DNA from: Melitaea cinxia
Lineage: Eukaryota; Arthropoda; Insecta; Lepidoptera; Nymphalidae
Length of the DNA: 64,000 bases
Assembly (NCBI RefSeq): GCF_905220565.1
Contig: NC_059405.1
Span: 12,292,081-12,356,080 of the forward strand
Direction: 5' to 3'
This document shows positions 23,079 through 33,706 of this stretch, in pieces. Every line of letters begins with the position of its first letter. The stretch's first letter is position 1. The notes under the pieces are model-generated. The model was not told the origin of the DNA, searched no databases, and saw nothing but the letters and a program-made list of their open reading frames with translations. A program made the translations under genes and the position numbers.

Positions 23079-24827
23079 CTAGTTGGAGCTGCCTCCATCG
23101 GACCAGTCCTCGCGCCGGGGGTCCTCGTAGCGGCAGTCAGGTGACAACTCGACCACCGGCGGCGAGGTAGCGCTAAGCGGAGAGGCCCGGAACTCAGAGG
23201 GCCCCGGCCTAGCGGGCCGGGACAGATAAGAGGTCCTAGGGACCTGGTAAGGTCGCCGACTCCGACCAAGGGGGGGAGGGTGGCGCTCCAGTCGCGGCCA
23301 CTTAGCTAAGGGAGGAGACAGTGGTCTTGACGACAGCTGAGTGGCGTCGAACTCTCTCTCGACCCGCTGAGGAGGGGGGGTGCAGACCCCCCCGCCCCTG
23401 GCAGGGTGACCCCCCAACTGCTCAGGGGAATGTCCCCTGTTCAAGCCGGGGGAGCAGTGGTTGGTGGGCGAGCGAGAAGCGTCACGCGCCAGAGGGGGCT
23501 GACTAGCACCCCCGCCCGTGGCAGAGGCGCGGTCGGAAGGGGCGCGAGGAGGAGCGCTGAACGGGCCCAGGCACAAGACCTCATGATGAGGACCCGAGCA
23601 GTGCGGACAGGGCCGCTGGTGCGGACAGTCCCTCTGAAGGTGCCGCTCCAAACAGGAGAAGCACCAGCGGCGTTCGCGAGCTATGGTCCGCCTCGCCTTT
23701 GCAGGCTTAGCCCACAGCTTCGGGCAAGCCGCGGATCGGTGCTCAGACCCGCGGCAGTAGTTGCACGGAGGAGCCTCCCTGGCCACTAGGCCGGTATACG
23801 TAGGAAGAGGGCGGAGCCCTCCGGAAGGAGCTCCAGCTGCCTTCCACGGTGTCGGCGATGACCTCCCGGGCGGGTTCCGCCTTTCAGGTGCCCTGGAGGT
23901 GTCGGCGGCGCCCGCTGCGTTTGTGACCTGCCTGCACTGTTGCTCTAAAAAGAGCAGCAGGTCTCTAAAAGACGGAATATGATCCGCTCCGTCCCCGCCA
24001 TAACTCTCCTCAAAATGGATCCGCAAATCGAGGGGTAGGCGGGACAGTACGAGGTGGAGCAACAAAAAAGAACCTCCGGCCCCTTCGTCGACCGGAAGCT
24101 CCAGGCGCCTCAGCGAATTGCACGCGACTACGACAGGATTAATAATATCCTGACGTAGCCTCGTCCTGTCAGTCAGTAGCGGGAGATTCAGAAGCTGTCG
24201 GGCATATTCGTCAGCCAGCAGCCGGGTGTTTGCGTACCTCCTCTCTAGGAGGTCTCTTGCGATCAAGTAGGAGTCGTCGGCCAACTTCAAGTGACCAACG
24301 ACCGCAAGGGCCTCCCCTTCAAGAGAAGAGACCAGGTACGCCATTTTTTGACCGAGGGACAAGTCCCCCCGGGCGTGGACTAAGCTATCAAAGAGGCCTA
24401 TGAAGGCCAGCCACTCACCAATAGCACCCGAGAACTTGGGCAAGTCCAATGTGGGCAACTTACCTAATAGCTCAGCTTGAGCTGGATTCCGCCGCGGAGA
24501 CTCCAGTTTCGCCAGACCCTCCATCTGGCTCTCACGCGCCTCATGCGCCAGCTTGCCCCTTGCCTCAACCAAGTCGTCCGTGAAGTCGACGAATTGCTCA
24601 TAATCCCGACGAGCGGAGTCCTTGACTCCGCTCTCCACATCCGCAGACAAAAGCTCAGTGTATGCGCTCTCGACCAAGGCCAGTCGATCCCGAACCTGAT
24701 CCGCCCGCTGCGCTAAATTATACACTCGGTCGGCGCGCCCGATCAGTGTGTGGGCATGCGCCGCCCAGCGCAGCTGCTCCTGAATTATCAGCGCAGGTGC
24801 CTTGGGTTGCTTGTGAGACGGCATCAT
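23079..24827 (-). CDS. gag: Gag polyprotein of the BEL/Pao element
   Basis: A 582-codon open frame. I chose the ATG at 24827-24825 (MMPSHKQPKAP) because upstream codons are poly-F/Y/I from the poly-T and AT leader. Residues about 10-115 are helical and charged. Near residue 125 the motif LPTLDLPKFSGAIGEWLAF is the hallmark of the DUF1759 Gag domain (consensus 'LP-L-LP-F-G---EW--F'), which continues through DLLERRYAN and LRRLELP to about residue 300. A proline- and arginine-rich linker follows, then CCHC zinc knuckles: CNYCRGSEHRSAAC, CFSCLERHLQRDC and CPHCSGPHHEVLC. These package element RNA into particles. The tail is rich in P, R and S. No stop or frameshift interrupts it, so this copy may still make Gag. 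The GC content is far higher than in the flanking genome. Confidence 0.92.
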   Translation of the reverse strand: MMPSHKQPKAPALIIQEQLRWAAHAHTLIGRADRVYNLAQRADQVRDRLALVESAYTELLSADVESGVKDSARRDYEQFVDFTDDLVEARGKLAHEARESQMEGLAKLESPRRNPAQAELLGKLPTLDLPKFSGAIGEWLAFIGLFDSLVHARGDLSLGQKMAYLVSSLEGEALAVVGHLKLADDSYLIARDLLERRYANTRLLADEYARQLLNLPLLTDRTRLRQDIINPVVVACNSLRRLELPVDEGAGGSFLLLHLVLSRLPLDLRIHFEESYGGDGADHIPSFRDLLLFLEQQCRQVTNAAGAADTSRAPERRNPPGRSSPTPWKAAGAPSGGLRPLPTYTGLVAREAPPCNYCRGSEHRSAACPKLWAKPAKARRTIARERRWCFSCLERHLQRDCPHQRPCPHCSGPHHEVLCLGPFSAPPRAPSDRASATGGGASQPPLARDASRSPTNHCSPGLNRGHSPEQLGGHPARGGGVCTPPPQRVEREFDATQLSSRPLSPPLAKWPRLERHPPPLGRSRRPYQVPRTSYLSRPARPGPSEFRASPLSATSPPVVELSPDCRYEDPRREDWSDGGSSN

Positions 24828-24942
24828 ATATAACGATAAACAAATGCAGTGATATAAATTCCAACAACCAATACAACAATAAAAAATACAGATACAAATC
24901 ACAGCAATAATTACAGTAATAACAGTAAGAAAAATATAAACA

Positions 24943-24951
24943 GTAAAAAAA

Positions 24952-24981
<30 letters not shown>
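24943..24981. repeat. poly-A plus (AT)n in the element leader
   Basis: A run of about 26 A followed by alternating AT lies between the primer-site region and gag. On the coding strand it is poly-T just upstream of the Gag start. Confidence 0.9.
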
Positions 24982-24983
<2 letters not shown>

Positions 24984-25093
24984 AACAGGGATGTACCACA
25001 CAGGCTAAACCTACCCGAAGCTACTCAAATACAAATACCCTAAACAAATATAACCCCTATCAGTTAAACTCACGCAGCTCAAGGCGTGGGGGG

Positions 25094-25423
25094 CTCTGCT
25101 ACCAAAATGTTACGGCAACCACGCTCTGCTACCAAAATGTTACGGCAACCACGCTCTGCTACCAAAATGTTACGACCCCCGCCAGCCCTCGCAAGCCTCG
25201 GGGATCGGGGCCCGACAGCGACCTCCAAACGGCGGGCTGATCGGGGGAAGGGTACCTAGTACCGATGGCCTACCTAACCACGCTCTGCTACCAAAGTTAC
25301 GACCCCCGCCAGCCCTCGCAAGCCTCGGGGATCGGGGCTCGACAGCGACCCCCAGACGGCAGGCTGATCGGGGGAAGGGTACCTAGTACCGATGGCCTAC
25401 CTAACCACGCTCTGCTACCAAAA
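25094..25423 (-). repeat. stacked primer-site and LTR-end modules
   Basis: The word CTCTGCTACCAAA occurs five times. The first three are joined by ATGTTACGGCAACCACG in units of 30 bp (25094-25170). Then come two units of about 127 bp that start GTTACGACCCCCGCCAGCCC and end TAACCACGCTCTGCTACCAA. Each long unit resembles the outer 105 bp of the LTR (TGTTACG-CCC, CAGCGACCTCC) followed by the putative primer-binding site. On the coding strand the presumed site reads TGGTAGCAGAGCGTGG, two bases after the LTR. The matching tRNA is not identified. Confidence 0.8.
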
Positions 25424-26433
25424 TGTTACGGCCCTAGCCAGTCCAGCAGAGCCTCAGAGGTCGGGGCCCATCAGCGACCTCCCGGCGGACTGCCTAGGGT
25501 CGGGTACGGAATACCTATGGCGATCAGGATATGCGGCGTGAGCAAGCAAATACAAAAAAGGGGTTGAAAAATAAGAAGGAAATTGCACTTACCTTCGAAG
25601 GGCAGCTAGGGTCTATTGGGATCGAAGATCGCCAGGGAACGTGTATAGGTCGTGTGGTGTGGTGTGACGTTAAGTGTAAAATAGGTGTCCTGACAGTCCC
25701 CGAGAAGGAGGCCCCAGGCCCCCAGACTTCGACAGTGAGTAGACACTCCCAGTCACTCGCCAGCAGACACGTCACAGAATTGATTATAACGAAATAAATA
25801 ACTCAGTCAATACACAAGCAGTTACAGTCACAAGCACAGCAACAAATATTTACAGTTACCAAATAAACCGTTAGATATATTCACAGGACCGCGTGCGGTC
25901 ACGCCAGCAAAGAGTCCAAACCCAACATTGGGGTTCTCATAAAGCGACACAGAAAATTGCGTTCGTGCAGAGCGAACTCGAGACTTTACAGTTAAGTTAT
26001 AAGTACAGCAATTAAAACGGTAGCAGTAAAGTAAGTAAGTAAGCAGTTAATAAACCACGAGGCACGCGCAAAACAATAAGTCCAACAATGGGAACTGGCC
26101 GGCCGTCGAGCAGCGATACGGACACACCTTGCAGAGCGGACGCGAGACTTTATTCGCCGTATCGAGCAGCGATACGTCCACTACCGTGAGAGCGAAATCG
26201 AGACTGTTCGCCGCTAAGCGGCGCGGGCGACGGCGACGGCGGGGGGCCGTGCCACCTGGCGATATCACCGATGAAGCCCATACAGAAAAAAGCGTCGCTA
26301 ACGCAGCGAAATGGTATTACAAAATCATAAGTAGTAAATGGACTAGATGTAAGAAACGACAGAACAACGGTTAAACGCGGGCCGCAAACTAAACCCTAAG
26401 ACAATCGCTCTAAGGTGCGATTTGGCCAAAACA
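25424..26433 (-). repeat. 5' LTR of the BEL/Pao element
   Basis: 1010 bp, identical to 21544-22553 except C instead of T at 25890. It is expected to carry the promoter for gag on the minus strand. Confidence 0.93.
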
Positions 26434-26438
26434 GTGAT
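26434..26438. repeat. target site duplication GTGAT (right)
   Basis: Exact copy of 21539-21543 directly abutting the right LTR end AAAACA. Confidence 0.9.
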
Positions 26439-26689
26439 TGAAAAGAAAAAAATATGGACTGGGGAAGATAAGATGTAATCAGAGACAAGGCTAATGTGGA
26501 ATGAGTAAGGACCTAGTGAAAGATTATTTCTGTTAAAGGAAAAAAATATTGCTTTGAATTTAATCATCTGTAAATATGTGACGATCTAGAAAATAAATAA
26601 GTACAAAAAATGGTGATTGATAAGTGAGCATTATTTTTAAATTACAGTATTATTTCAGTATTATTTGCAAAGCCTTCAACCACTAACAG

Positions 26690-26850
26690 TACAAAACGTA
26701 ACTCCCTCCCTTTCTATCTTAACTAACTTATATTGCCCTCTCAACTTCCGTTCGCTTGGCCTGATCACACTTTTCGTATCGCTCTCGTCACTCATTCACC
26801 AGATTACTCTCCAAGTCAAGCGTGCCTAAAGAAGTTTTACTTCAAAAATA
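26690..26850 (-). repeat. repeat D, minus orientation
   Basis: ACGTAACTCCCTCCC, CTCAACTTCCGTTCGC, TGATCACACTTTTCGT, CACTCATTCACCAG and AGCGTGCCTAAAGAAGT are reverse complements of words at 50735-50890 in the same order. A dispersed repeat of unknown class. Confidence 0.65.
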
Positions 26851-27289
26851 TCATACGATATTGATAGCTTCTGGCCGATTACGTATAGTAACAGTAGCTA
26901 CACTACAGGAAGGGACGCTGCCCGAGGCTGTTGAAGCTTATCTCTTCATCGCTGTGAGACCGTCGGTTGAATTTTCTGCGTGTCAGCTTTAGTTTTAAGG
27001 TAATTAATGAATAATTCTAAAATTAAATGATTAATTAATTAAACTTAATGAATTATTATAAAATCTTTTATCTTGAATTATATATGAAATCTCGTACAGA
27101 GTTTTCACTATTATAAATGAAATTATTATTATTATTATTATTTCAATTTGTAGATATAATGTTTTTTATAAAACTAGTGTTATATCTGTTGTTGTACATG
27201 TTGTGACAACTTAAAATATTGCGCATTTAAGCTCAATTGTAGTATGGTTTTTATGTAAAAATTGTAATGTAGCAACTACTGTTTGTCCA
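26851..27289. other. unassigned stretch
   Basis: Part of this stretch (26900-26995) is less AT-rich, but no frame, RNA or repeat family is recognised. Confidence 0.35.
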
Positions 27290-27370
27290 AATGAAATAAA
27301 TGAGTGAATAAATAAATAAACAAATAAATAAATAAATAAATAATAAATAAATAATTAAATAAATAAATAT
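27290..27370. repeat. (AAAT)n microsatellite
   Basis: AAATAAATGAGTGAATAAAT followed by repeated AAAT/AATA units. An imperfect simple repeat. Confidence 0.9.
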
Positions 27371-30300
27371 GAGCCATTACAAAGAAGTTTCAAATTAGTA
27401 GAAAACTTTTAAATGAAGATGATCGTCACTAGACAAATATTAGTATTTCATTCACTATTTTTGAACTAAAGAATTTTTCTGTTTATTTGAACCTTCGAAT
27501 CTTGGATTCTTAAAGCTCTAATTTGAATAAATGTTTTCGCATGAGAGAGTATATTTGTTGAGAACAGTCAGAGTCTAAAAACAGTGCGTTAATCGAATTA
27601 TCCGGCGAATAAAATACCATCCAGAGAGAAATCAAAACTAAGCACGCATGGCTATAGCTAGGCGAGGTTAATAAATTTTAAAAAGAAAAACAAATAACAA
27701 TTTTACAAAAATACATTATAACATCTGTCGGCATTAGGCAACAGACTGGTCTCTATGTCTTTATAAATAAATAACGAAATATTAATGTTCGTCAAGTCGT
27801 ATCTCGAACAATTTACACCATAATCACCTTTAAATACAGAAGATACAGCAGACTATCCTGTGAATATTTCACGTGAACAAGACACAGCAAAGCATGTACC
27901 CTAGTTAACTGGCGTAATTGAATTTCTTGGCGACGGGATGAATCTGGCCACCGAGTGTTTACTTTGGTAGATAAATTGCTGTCGTGAGCTTGTATTATAA
28001 TACAGATTCTGCTATCTGATGATACAAGTACTTATAAATAATTCATTTCCGTAAGCAGAGTCAAATATTCATAGCGTTCCAGAATTTTCGATTATAAAAA
28101 TGTCGACTATCCAACTCGATAATTTTGTGATAAGAGTTTTTAATTTTTTTTAATATTTTACTTTGATACAGTCTTTATTTTGAACTTAAACAATTTTGAG
28201 ATTATGAAATGTTAACTCTATGCTATATTCTTTACTACCGTAATCACACAGCATATCAACTAAATACATTAAAAGCATACTAAATAAATATCTATATAGA
28301 ATTCATTTAATAGTATTCTCAATTTAATTTCAAAATTTGCTTTAATCGGCGTGCGGTGAAGAAATAATCAGAAAACAGTCGAGGAAACAACATTGTCTTG
28401 AGAGAAACAATTAGTTCAGAAACTATTTGAACAATTTCACCAACGAGCCAGTTAATAAAAGAGTATTAGTCCATCATCTGGTGGAGCAAGCTATTTAGCA
28501 AGGTATCGAGCAATTAATCTAGGAAAACATGTAATAGCTTTGTAAAAGCTTAAAATATATTTATTAAGTAAAACGTGAAGGTGTCAACTATCATAATTGA
28601 TTAATTTGGAACTAGTTATATAATTTCATAATTATAATACCTTCTCTTGGACAATGTACCTAATGTTCTTTCTTTAAAGTATTTAATAAAATTGTATAAG
28701 AAACCGAAATACCGTTAGAGTACTTATATCATATGTATGAAAATACCTTTTGTCTTAGCTGTCTCGTTAAATCCAATAAACACCGCCCAGAGAGATTCCT
28801 GCTGAAAAGAAGGTACCAGAATTAATTAAATTTACGAAACCTTTCTATGTCGTGTAATCGAAATCTACACGAGTATCACAGATTTAACAAATTCCAAGGG
28901 TCGTTAACTCCTTTAACGTGCATAACCTAGTAATGTGCGTCTTAATTGTTTTATCACTAAGCTGTGAACACGCCGATAGTACCTAAAAATACAATTATTT
29001 TACAATAAAAAAAAATTCTATATTTAAAGAAATATTTTTTTTAATTTTGTTGTTATAACTCTTTTTTAAGATGGGTAATATTGTATTAAAATTATAATAA
29101 AGTAGATAATATCGGCTCATGTAGGTAGGTATAAAATAAATAGTATAATGAATGGGCGTGGGATTAAACTATGGGGAAGTTGACATATTTTAATAAGATC
29201 GTCTGATAGCGTGCATTTGTTTTTCGAAGAAGATGATTTTTTCAAACCCGGCGGAAAAAAACGTTCCTGCCAGGAGTTCTCACACGCGATTTTCCTTGAT
29301 TTTTCACTTTTATAGCGGTTTATTACACAATTAAGCGGGAGGCATGCCGTTTTGTCTTTTTTCACACCACTCCAGCCTATCTCCCTCTACTTTTGAACAT
29401 AGATCTTTTCAGTTTTTTTTTTCCTTCGTGTTAGCGTGATATATTATTCGTATTCTACGCAATACAGGCTTTCCGTGCCTCAGTACTTATTATTGGTTTC
29501 ATAAAAAAATCTCGTTATAAAATAAAAATTGAACTCATTTACATAATATTACCAAAATCATATGTACCGACTAAAGTAATTATTGTTATTAAGATTTGAA
29601 ACTACAACGAACTCTCAAAACGTTCCACATTTGGCGTATCAGAAGGAATTGCACCAAAAGAAAAGCGTTTGCTTCACTTCTACTTTTTTTAACTATTAGC
29701 ACGAATAAAAATATAACGAAGATTTTGAACATTAAATTTAAATTAATGCATGCCATCGTATTGTTAAACTTTCGCCTTTTTTCCACAGTTTTATTTTCAA
29801 GGCTAAACTATATTAAAAATAGTGTCAAATATCCTAAAATTTTATTTCGTTTATTTTAATGTAAGCTCAAGTTTCTTAAGGCTAGTTTTATTAAGCTATA
29901 GATATATATCTAAGACATAAGCTGATCTAGTTTGCAAAGTGAATCCTGAAAGCCAAGGAGTTTCGTGCGTGGTTTAAGCCAATTTATACAAAAGGTTTAA
30001 CCCAGCTTAGCCGTTATTTGCACCACTAGACAAATTACTGAGCGTTTGTTCTAACATAGCCACATAATGTAAGTTTGAGCATTTTGGTCTTTTGCCAAGC
30101 CTTAACAGGTCATTAATATATCATGTAATAGAGTTTTGAGGTACTTATTGTTGCGATAAACTGGATTATATGCCTACATTATTTATTCATATCGACTCTG
30201 ATTGCGAAGCACATATCTGCTACAATTCAAATTTCATTTAAATTTATTATCGAATGTTCTCGAACATGTCCGATTTGAACATTATGCAGATTAAAACTTT

Positions 30301-30694
30301 CAAAATAGACAGCGTAAGGGCGGTGTTAAGGTCACGAAAGGAAAATAAATTGGAAGCGTTTGGGACGCAGTATATTATCGAAGCGCTACCAACCCTGACC
30401 TTTAAATTGTGTCCCTTGTGACTGCTATTACACTGGATAATAATTACTGACGCTGTCGTAAATAGTAAATTGTCTTTAGAAATTTTAATATGTGTCAATA
30501 AGAATATACCTAAGCTTGAATTAACAATACTAATAATATTATATTAATAATATACTGTCATACTTAATATACATATACTGTTTACAAATACAAACTTCAT
30601 AACATTTTAATATAAATAAAAGTAAGAAAAGTGGTTAATGTTTACCTTCACAAATTCACACCGGTATAATAAACAACTTTTAGTAAATATTATA
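27371..30694. other. AT-rich stretch without recognisable gene
   Basis: Several short frames on both strands (for example 29117-29365 minus and 29596-29859 plus) have AT-driven composition and no recognisable domain or splice context. No clear repeat family was identified. Confidence 0.4.
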
Positions 30695-30846
30695 ATATCA
30701 TTCCAGCCTATTGCAGTCCACTGCTGGACATAGGCCTCCACAAGTTCGCGCCAAAAATGCGTGAACTCATGTGTGTTGCCCATAGTCACCACGCTGGGCA
30801 GGCGGGTTGGTGACCGCAGGGCTGGCTTTGTCACACCGAAGACGCA
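30695..30846 (-). repeat. SINE-C copy, 5'-truncated
   Basis: ATTCCAGCCTATTGCAGTCC through GGTTGGTGACCGCAGGGCTGG matches the SINE-C body of 49548-49893 in the same minus orientation and stops at GAAGACGC. The 3' part, on the minus strand, encodes an EAYVQQWTAIGW-like ending shared with RTE LINEs. Confidence 0.8.
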
Positions 30847-31039
30847 TAGTATAATTAGTGTTCTTTAAATTGCAGTTATGTATTTATACATAGTAAATAC
30901 ATACATGTATATATCATTGCTGCTTTTTCATTCTCGATAATTATATTACTCATATAATGTAATCGATTTGGGACAAAATTATTTTATTTCAGAATAACGT
31001 AAAGTAGTAGGTACATTCTTAAGAAATGCTACTGACAAT

Positions 31040-31165
31040 TTATTTTAACGCACTTCCAAAAAAGAAGGAGATTCTCAGTTTAGCTCGATTTTTTATGTAT
31101 TTTTTTTTCCTCAACTTTTCACTGGTAGACCGATTTCAATGATACGATTTCGATGATTAAAAAAA
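31040..31165 (+). repeat. repeat E copy
   Basis: ACGCACTTCCAAAAAAGAAGGAG followed by TAGACCGATTTCAATGAT. Related in opposite orientation to the ends at 12294 and 55440-55570. A common dispersed lepidopteran-type repeat of unclear class. Confidence 0.5.
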
Positions 31166-31930
31166 TGATATATGGCCCCATTTAACATACAAACAATACC
31201 ATAACAAATCTGAAAACCAACTCTGTCGTTCATAGGGTACAAAACTAAAGCGATTATTAATTGAAGTGCATAATTAGCACCTGAAAAACACATAGATACA
31301 TACACAAATACATATAGAATTCTATGAAAAGCTAGACAAAAGGCAATTTTGTCACCCCAACTGCTCACGTAGACCACGCAATATTATTCGCGCTTGGTTA
31401 ACACTGTCCACTGACAATAGGATATTCGAAGGGTGTGGACATAGGTATGTTGTAATTTAATATTACGCTGCTAACCGTCGAACTAAAGTTACAAAGCCTT
31501 TTTGTTACTGAAATAGAACTACGAGTATTCTAGACTTTTCATACAGAACCAAAATTTGTACTATTAATTTTAGTGGCTGTATTTTACAATAATCATACCA
31601 TTTATTGCTAATTGCTTCGCTGTTTGCACACTGATTTAGAAAAAATCCATATATCCCATCCCACCTACGACCAATTCACGTTAAAATAATCTTTAAGCCA
31701 ATTTCCAATTTTTCATATTTTCAAAAGCAAAACGCTGGAATACGTGGCATAAGTGGATGCTTGAGAATATGAGAAAATGCATTAAAGCGTTGCTGCAGTT
31801 CGTGTTATTCAGCGATATTAAATTCAAGTCTGACCGCGTTCTCGCCTACTTTTATAGTAAAACTGCAAAATAACTGCTTATATTCGAAATTGCCCTTGAG
31901 AAAACCTTTCACATGTTTCAAAGATTTATG
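31166..31930. other. AT-rich stretch, nothing recognised
   Basis: A minus-strand frame at 31111-31377 starts inside unique sequence and overlaps repeat E. It shows no recognisable domain. Confidence 0.35.
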
Positions 31931-31937
31931 CTGTGTA

Positions 31938-32270
31938 TACTGTGTGGCTACGGCATTAAAGAATATAGCCACCCCATCTCTTTCCGAAGGTGTGGTAAGG
32001 GGCGACTAAGGGATAACACAGTTCCACTACCACCTTGGAAAATATAAAGCCGAACGATGGTATGGTGTGCCGAAACACAGGTCGAAGACGTGCAGCAGCG
32101 TCTTCGGTGCAACAAACAAAGCCAGCCCTGCGGTCGCCAACCCACCTCCCCACCGGAATGACTATGGGCAACACACATGAGCTCACGCCATTTTTGGCGC
32201 GAACTTGTGGAGGCGTATGTTCAACAGTGGACTGCAATAGGCTGAAATGATGATGATGAAAATGATGAAA
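31938..32270 (+). repeat. SINE-C copy, near full length
   Basis: Starts ACTGTGTGGCTACGGCATTA and runs through TATAGCCACCCC, GGGCGACTAAGGGATAA, AAAGCCAGCCCTGCGG and CAACAGTGGACTGCAATAGG to a tail of TGATGATGATG units. It is the same element as 49548-49893 in opposite orientation. The simple (TGATGA)n tail is as in RTE-mobilised SINEs. Confidence 0.85.
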
Positions 32271-33155
32271 ATAAATGTAATATCAGATATAGGCCCTAGT
32301 CGTATATCTGATACAAGGGTCGTTAAACAAGATCAGGCTCATAGAATATGCATTACTGTGAAGTAACTATTATAGCTGGATTTTTACAGTGTGTGAGAGA
32401 ATCGGTAGCTAAAATATGTGTTAATTAATATGTATGTTTAATTATATCCTACTCCCATTCATTCCTTTAGGCTGTTTAGTATTTGCGGCACCATAGCCGT
32501 TAGTGGTTTTGGCGGTGAATATTTTACTTTATTTACCTACCTAAACAAAGTAATATACCATTTTCTTGCAAATATTTTGTATGCTCTGTTGAAATTTTCT
32601 TTGACATTTGAATAACCTTTCAATCGATTGAAACGTTAGTTTATTGCTCTAAAATGGTTTTCACGTTCAACACAGTCGTTATGTTTTTGATACATGTTTC
32701 ATTTTCCTAACAACGGCACCCAATTTAAAAATGCTAATGCAATCTGAAAGATAAAGTAAATTTATTCCATAAGTCTAGCAGAAGGGACATTTACCTAATT
32801 CATCAGTGATATTAAACAGCTGTTATCATAATAGACTAGGAAAACAACTATATTTAATTTTTAAGACAGCTGATTTGTTTGGGGTGCAAATAATGCTTTG
32901 AAAGTCATACATTTTTAAACGTACCTCTTCATTTGTGCTGAGTACTTTTATATATTATACCTTTTTTAATAAATTGATATCTTTTACAATATTTTAATTG
33001 CTTATAATACAATGTATAGTCGATATGATATAGAATTACATATAAAATACCAGAAGATATTTGTATTATCACGTAAATCAAAATAAAATTTACTAAAACT
33101 GAATGAATATTTATAAAACCTTAGGATTAGGCTTCCTTCATAAATCCTTACGCAT
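32271..33155. other. AT-rich stretch, nothing recognised
   Basis: No feature recognised. Confidence 0.4.
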
Positions 33156-33159
33156 CATT

Positions 33160-33397
33160 TCCTACTATGAGTAACAATCAGTATCAGGCGTACACGATAA
33201 CAATCGGGACCGACGGCTTCACGTGCTCTCCGAGGCACGGTGGGGAGACCCACAGGGACTGCACAAACACCCAGACCACAGGGGAACATATCCGCCAACC
33301 CGCATTGGAGCAGTGTGGTGGATTAAGCTCTGATCCTTCTCCTACATGATGAAAGAGGCCTATGCCCAGTAGTGGGATATTACAGGCTGAAGCGTTA
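33160..33397 (+). mobile_element. SINE-A copy with inverted 5' half
   Basis: The right part (about 33281-33397, AACATATCCGCCAACCCGC to CAGGCTGAAGCG) is plus-oriented SINE-A with an intact 3' end. The left part (about 33160-33280, TTCCTACTATGAGTAAC to CAAACACCCAGACCAC) is the adjoining upstream segment of the same SINE in reverse orientation. The two breakpoints meet at the same element position. Such a 5' inversion is the known outcome of twin priming during LINE-driven reverse transcription. The tRNA-like head is missing. No target duplication is evident. Confidence 0.8.
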
Positions 33398-33680
33398 TAT
33401 TTATATTTATTTTCGAAAAATAATTCGCACAGATTTCAACGCAAAATTGTTACAATGTTGTGGTTAGCCGCTTGTAATATATAAAAACGCATACAATATT
33501 AATATTTTGCACAACGCAAAAGTTTGGTGGTCAAATGGGTGGAAAACTACACCGAACTTTAAAGCAAAACCCAAACTTAATTATTTAATAATATTGTATC
33601 ATTTAATGTTTAGAGGCCAAAGATGTGATATTAAAAACAATAATATTTTATAAGGATTGCAGTGAATTGGTTACTTATTT

Positions 33681-33705
33681 CAGTCTATTGCAGTCCACTG
33701 GTGGA
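33681..33705 (-). repeat. SINE-C/RTE 3' tail scrap
   Basis: CAGTCTATTGCAGTCCACTG matches the 3' end of SINE-C in minus orientation and abuts the LINE copy that begins around 33707. Confidence 0.55.
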
Positions 33706-33706
33706 T

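Larger units (their letters stand above)
21544..26433 (-). mobile_element. BEL/Pao-type LTR retrotransposon, non-autonomous
   Basis: A 4890-bp insertion bounded by two 1010-bp LTRs and a perfect GTGAT duplication. Coding capacity is on the minus strand, so the 5' LTR is at 25424-26433. Order in transcription direction: LTR; primer-site region with repeated modules (about 25094-25423); poly-T/AT leader; gag (24827-23079); protease (23078-22791) after an in-frame TAG; a scrap of integrase (about 22760-22624); purine-rich ACGGGGGAT; 3' LTR (22553-21544). Reverse transcriptase, RNase H and most of integrase are missing, so movement would need a helper element. Gag type and the adjacent DSG protease assign it to BEL/Pao. 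The LTRs differ at one position only (T at 22010, C at 25890), so the insertion is very recent. Confidence 0.92.

Noticed and set aside
23321..24910. Plus-strand frames of up to 127 codons opposite gag
   Set aside because: They are shadows of the GC-rich gag gene on the other strand and have no domains.
29117..29365. Minus-strand 82-codon frame rich in K and S
   Set aside because: No domain, no splice context and no support for expression.
31111..31377. Minus-strand 88-codon frame with hydrophobic stretches, considered as a receptor exon
   Set aside because: It lacks gustatory-receptor motifs and splice sites and overlaps repeat E.
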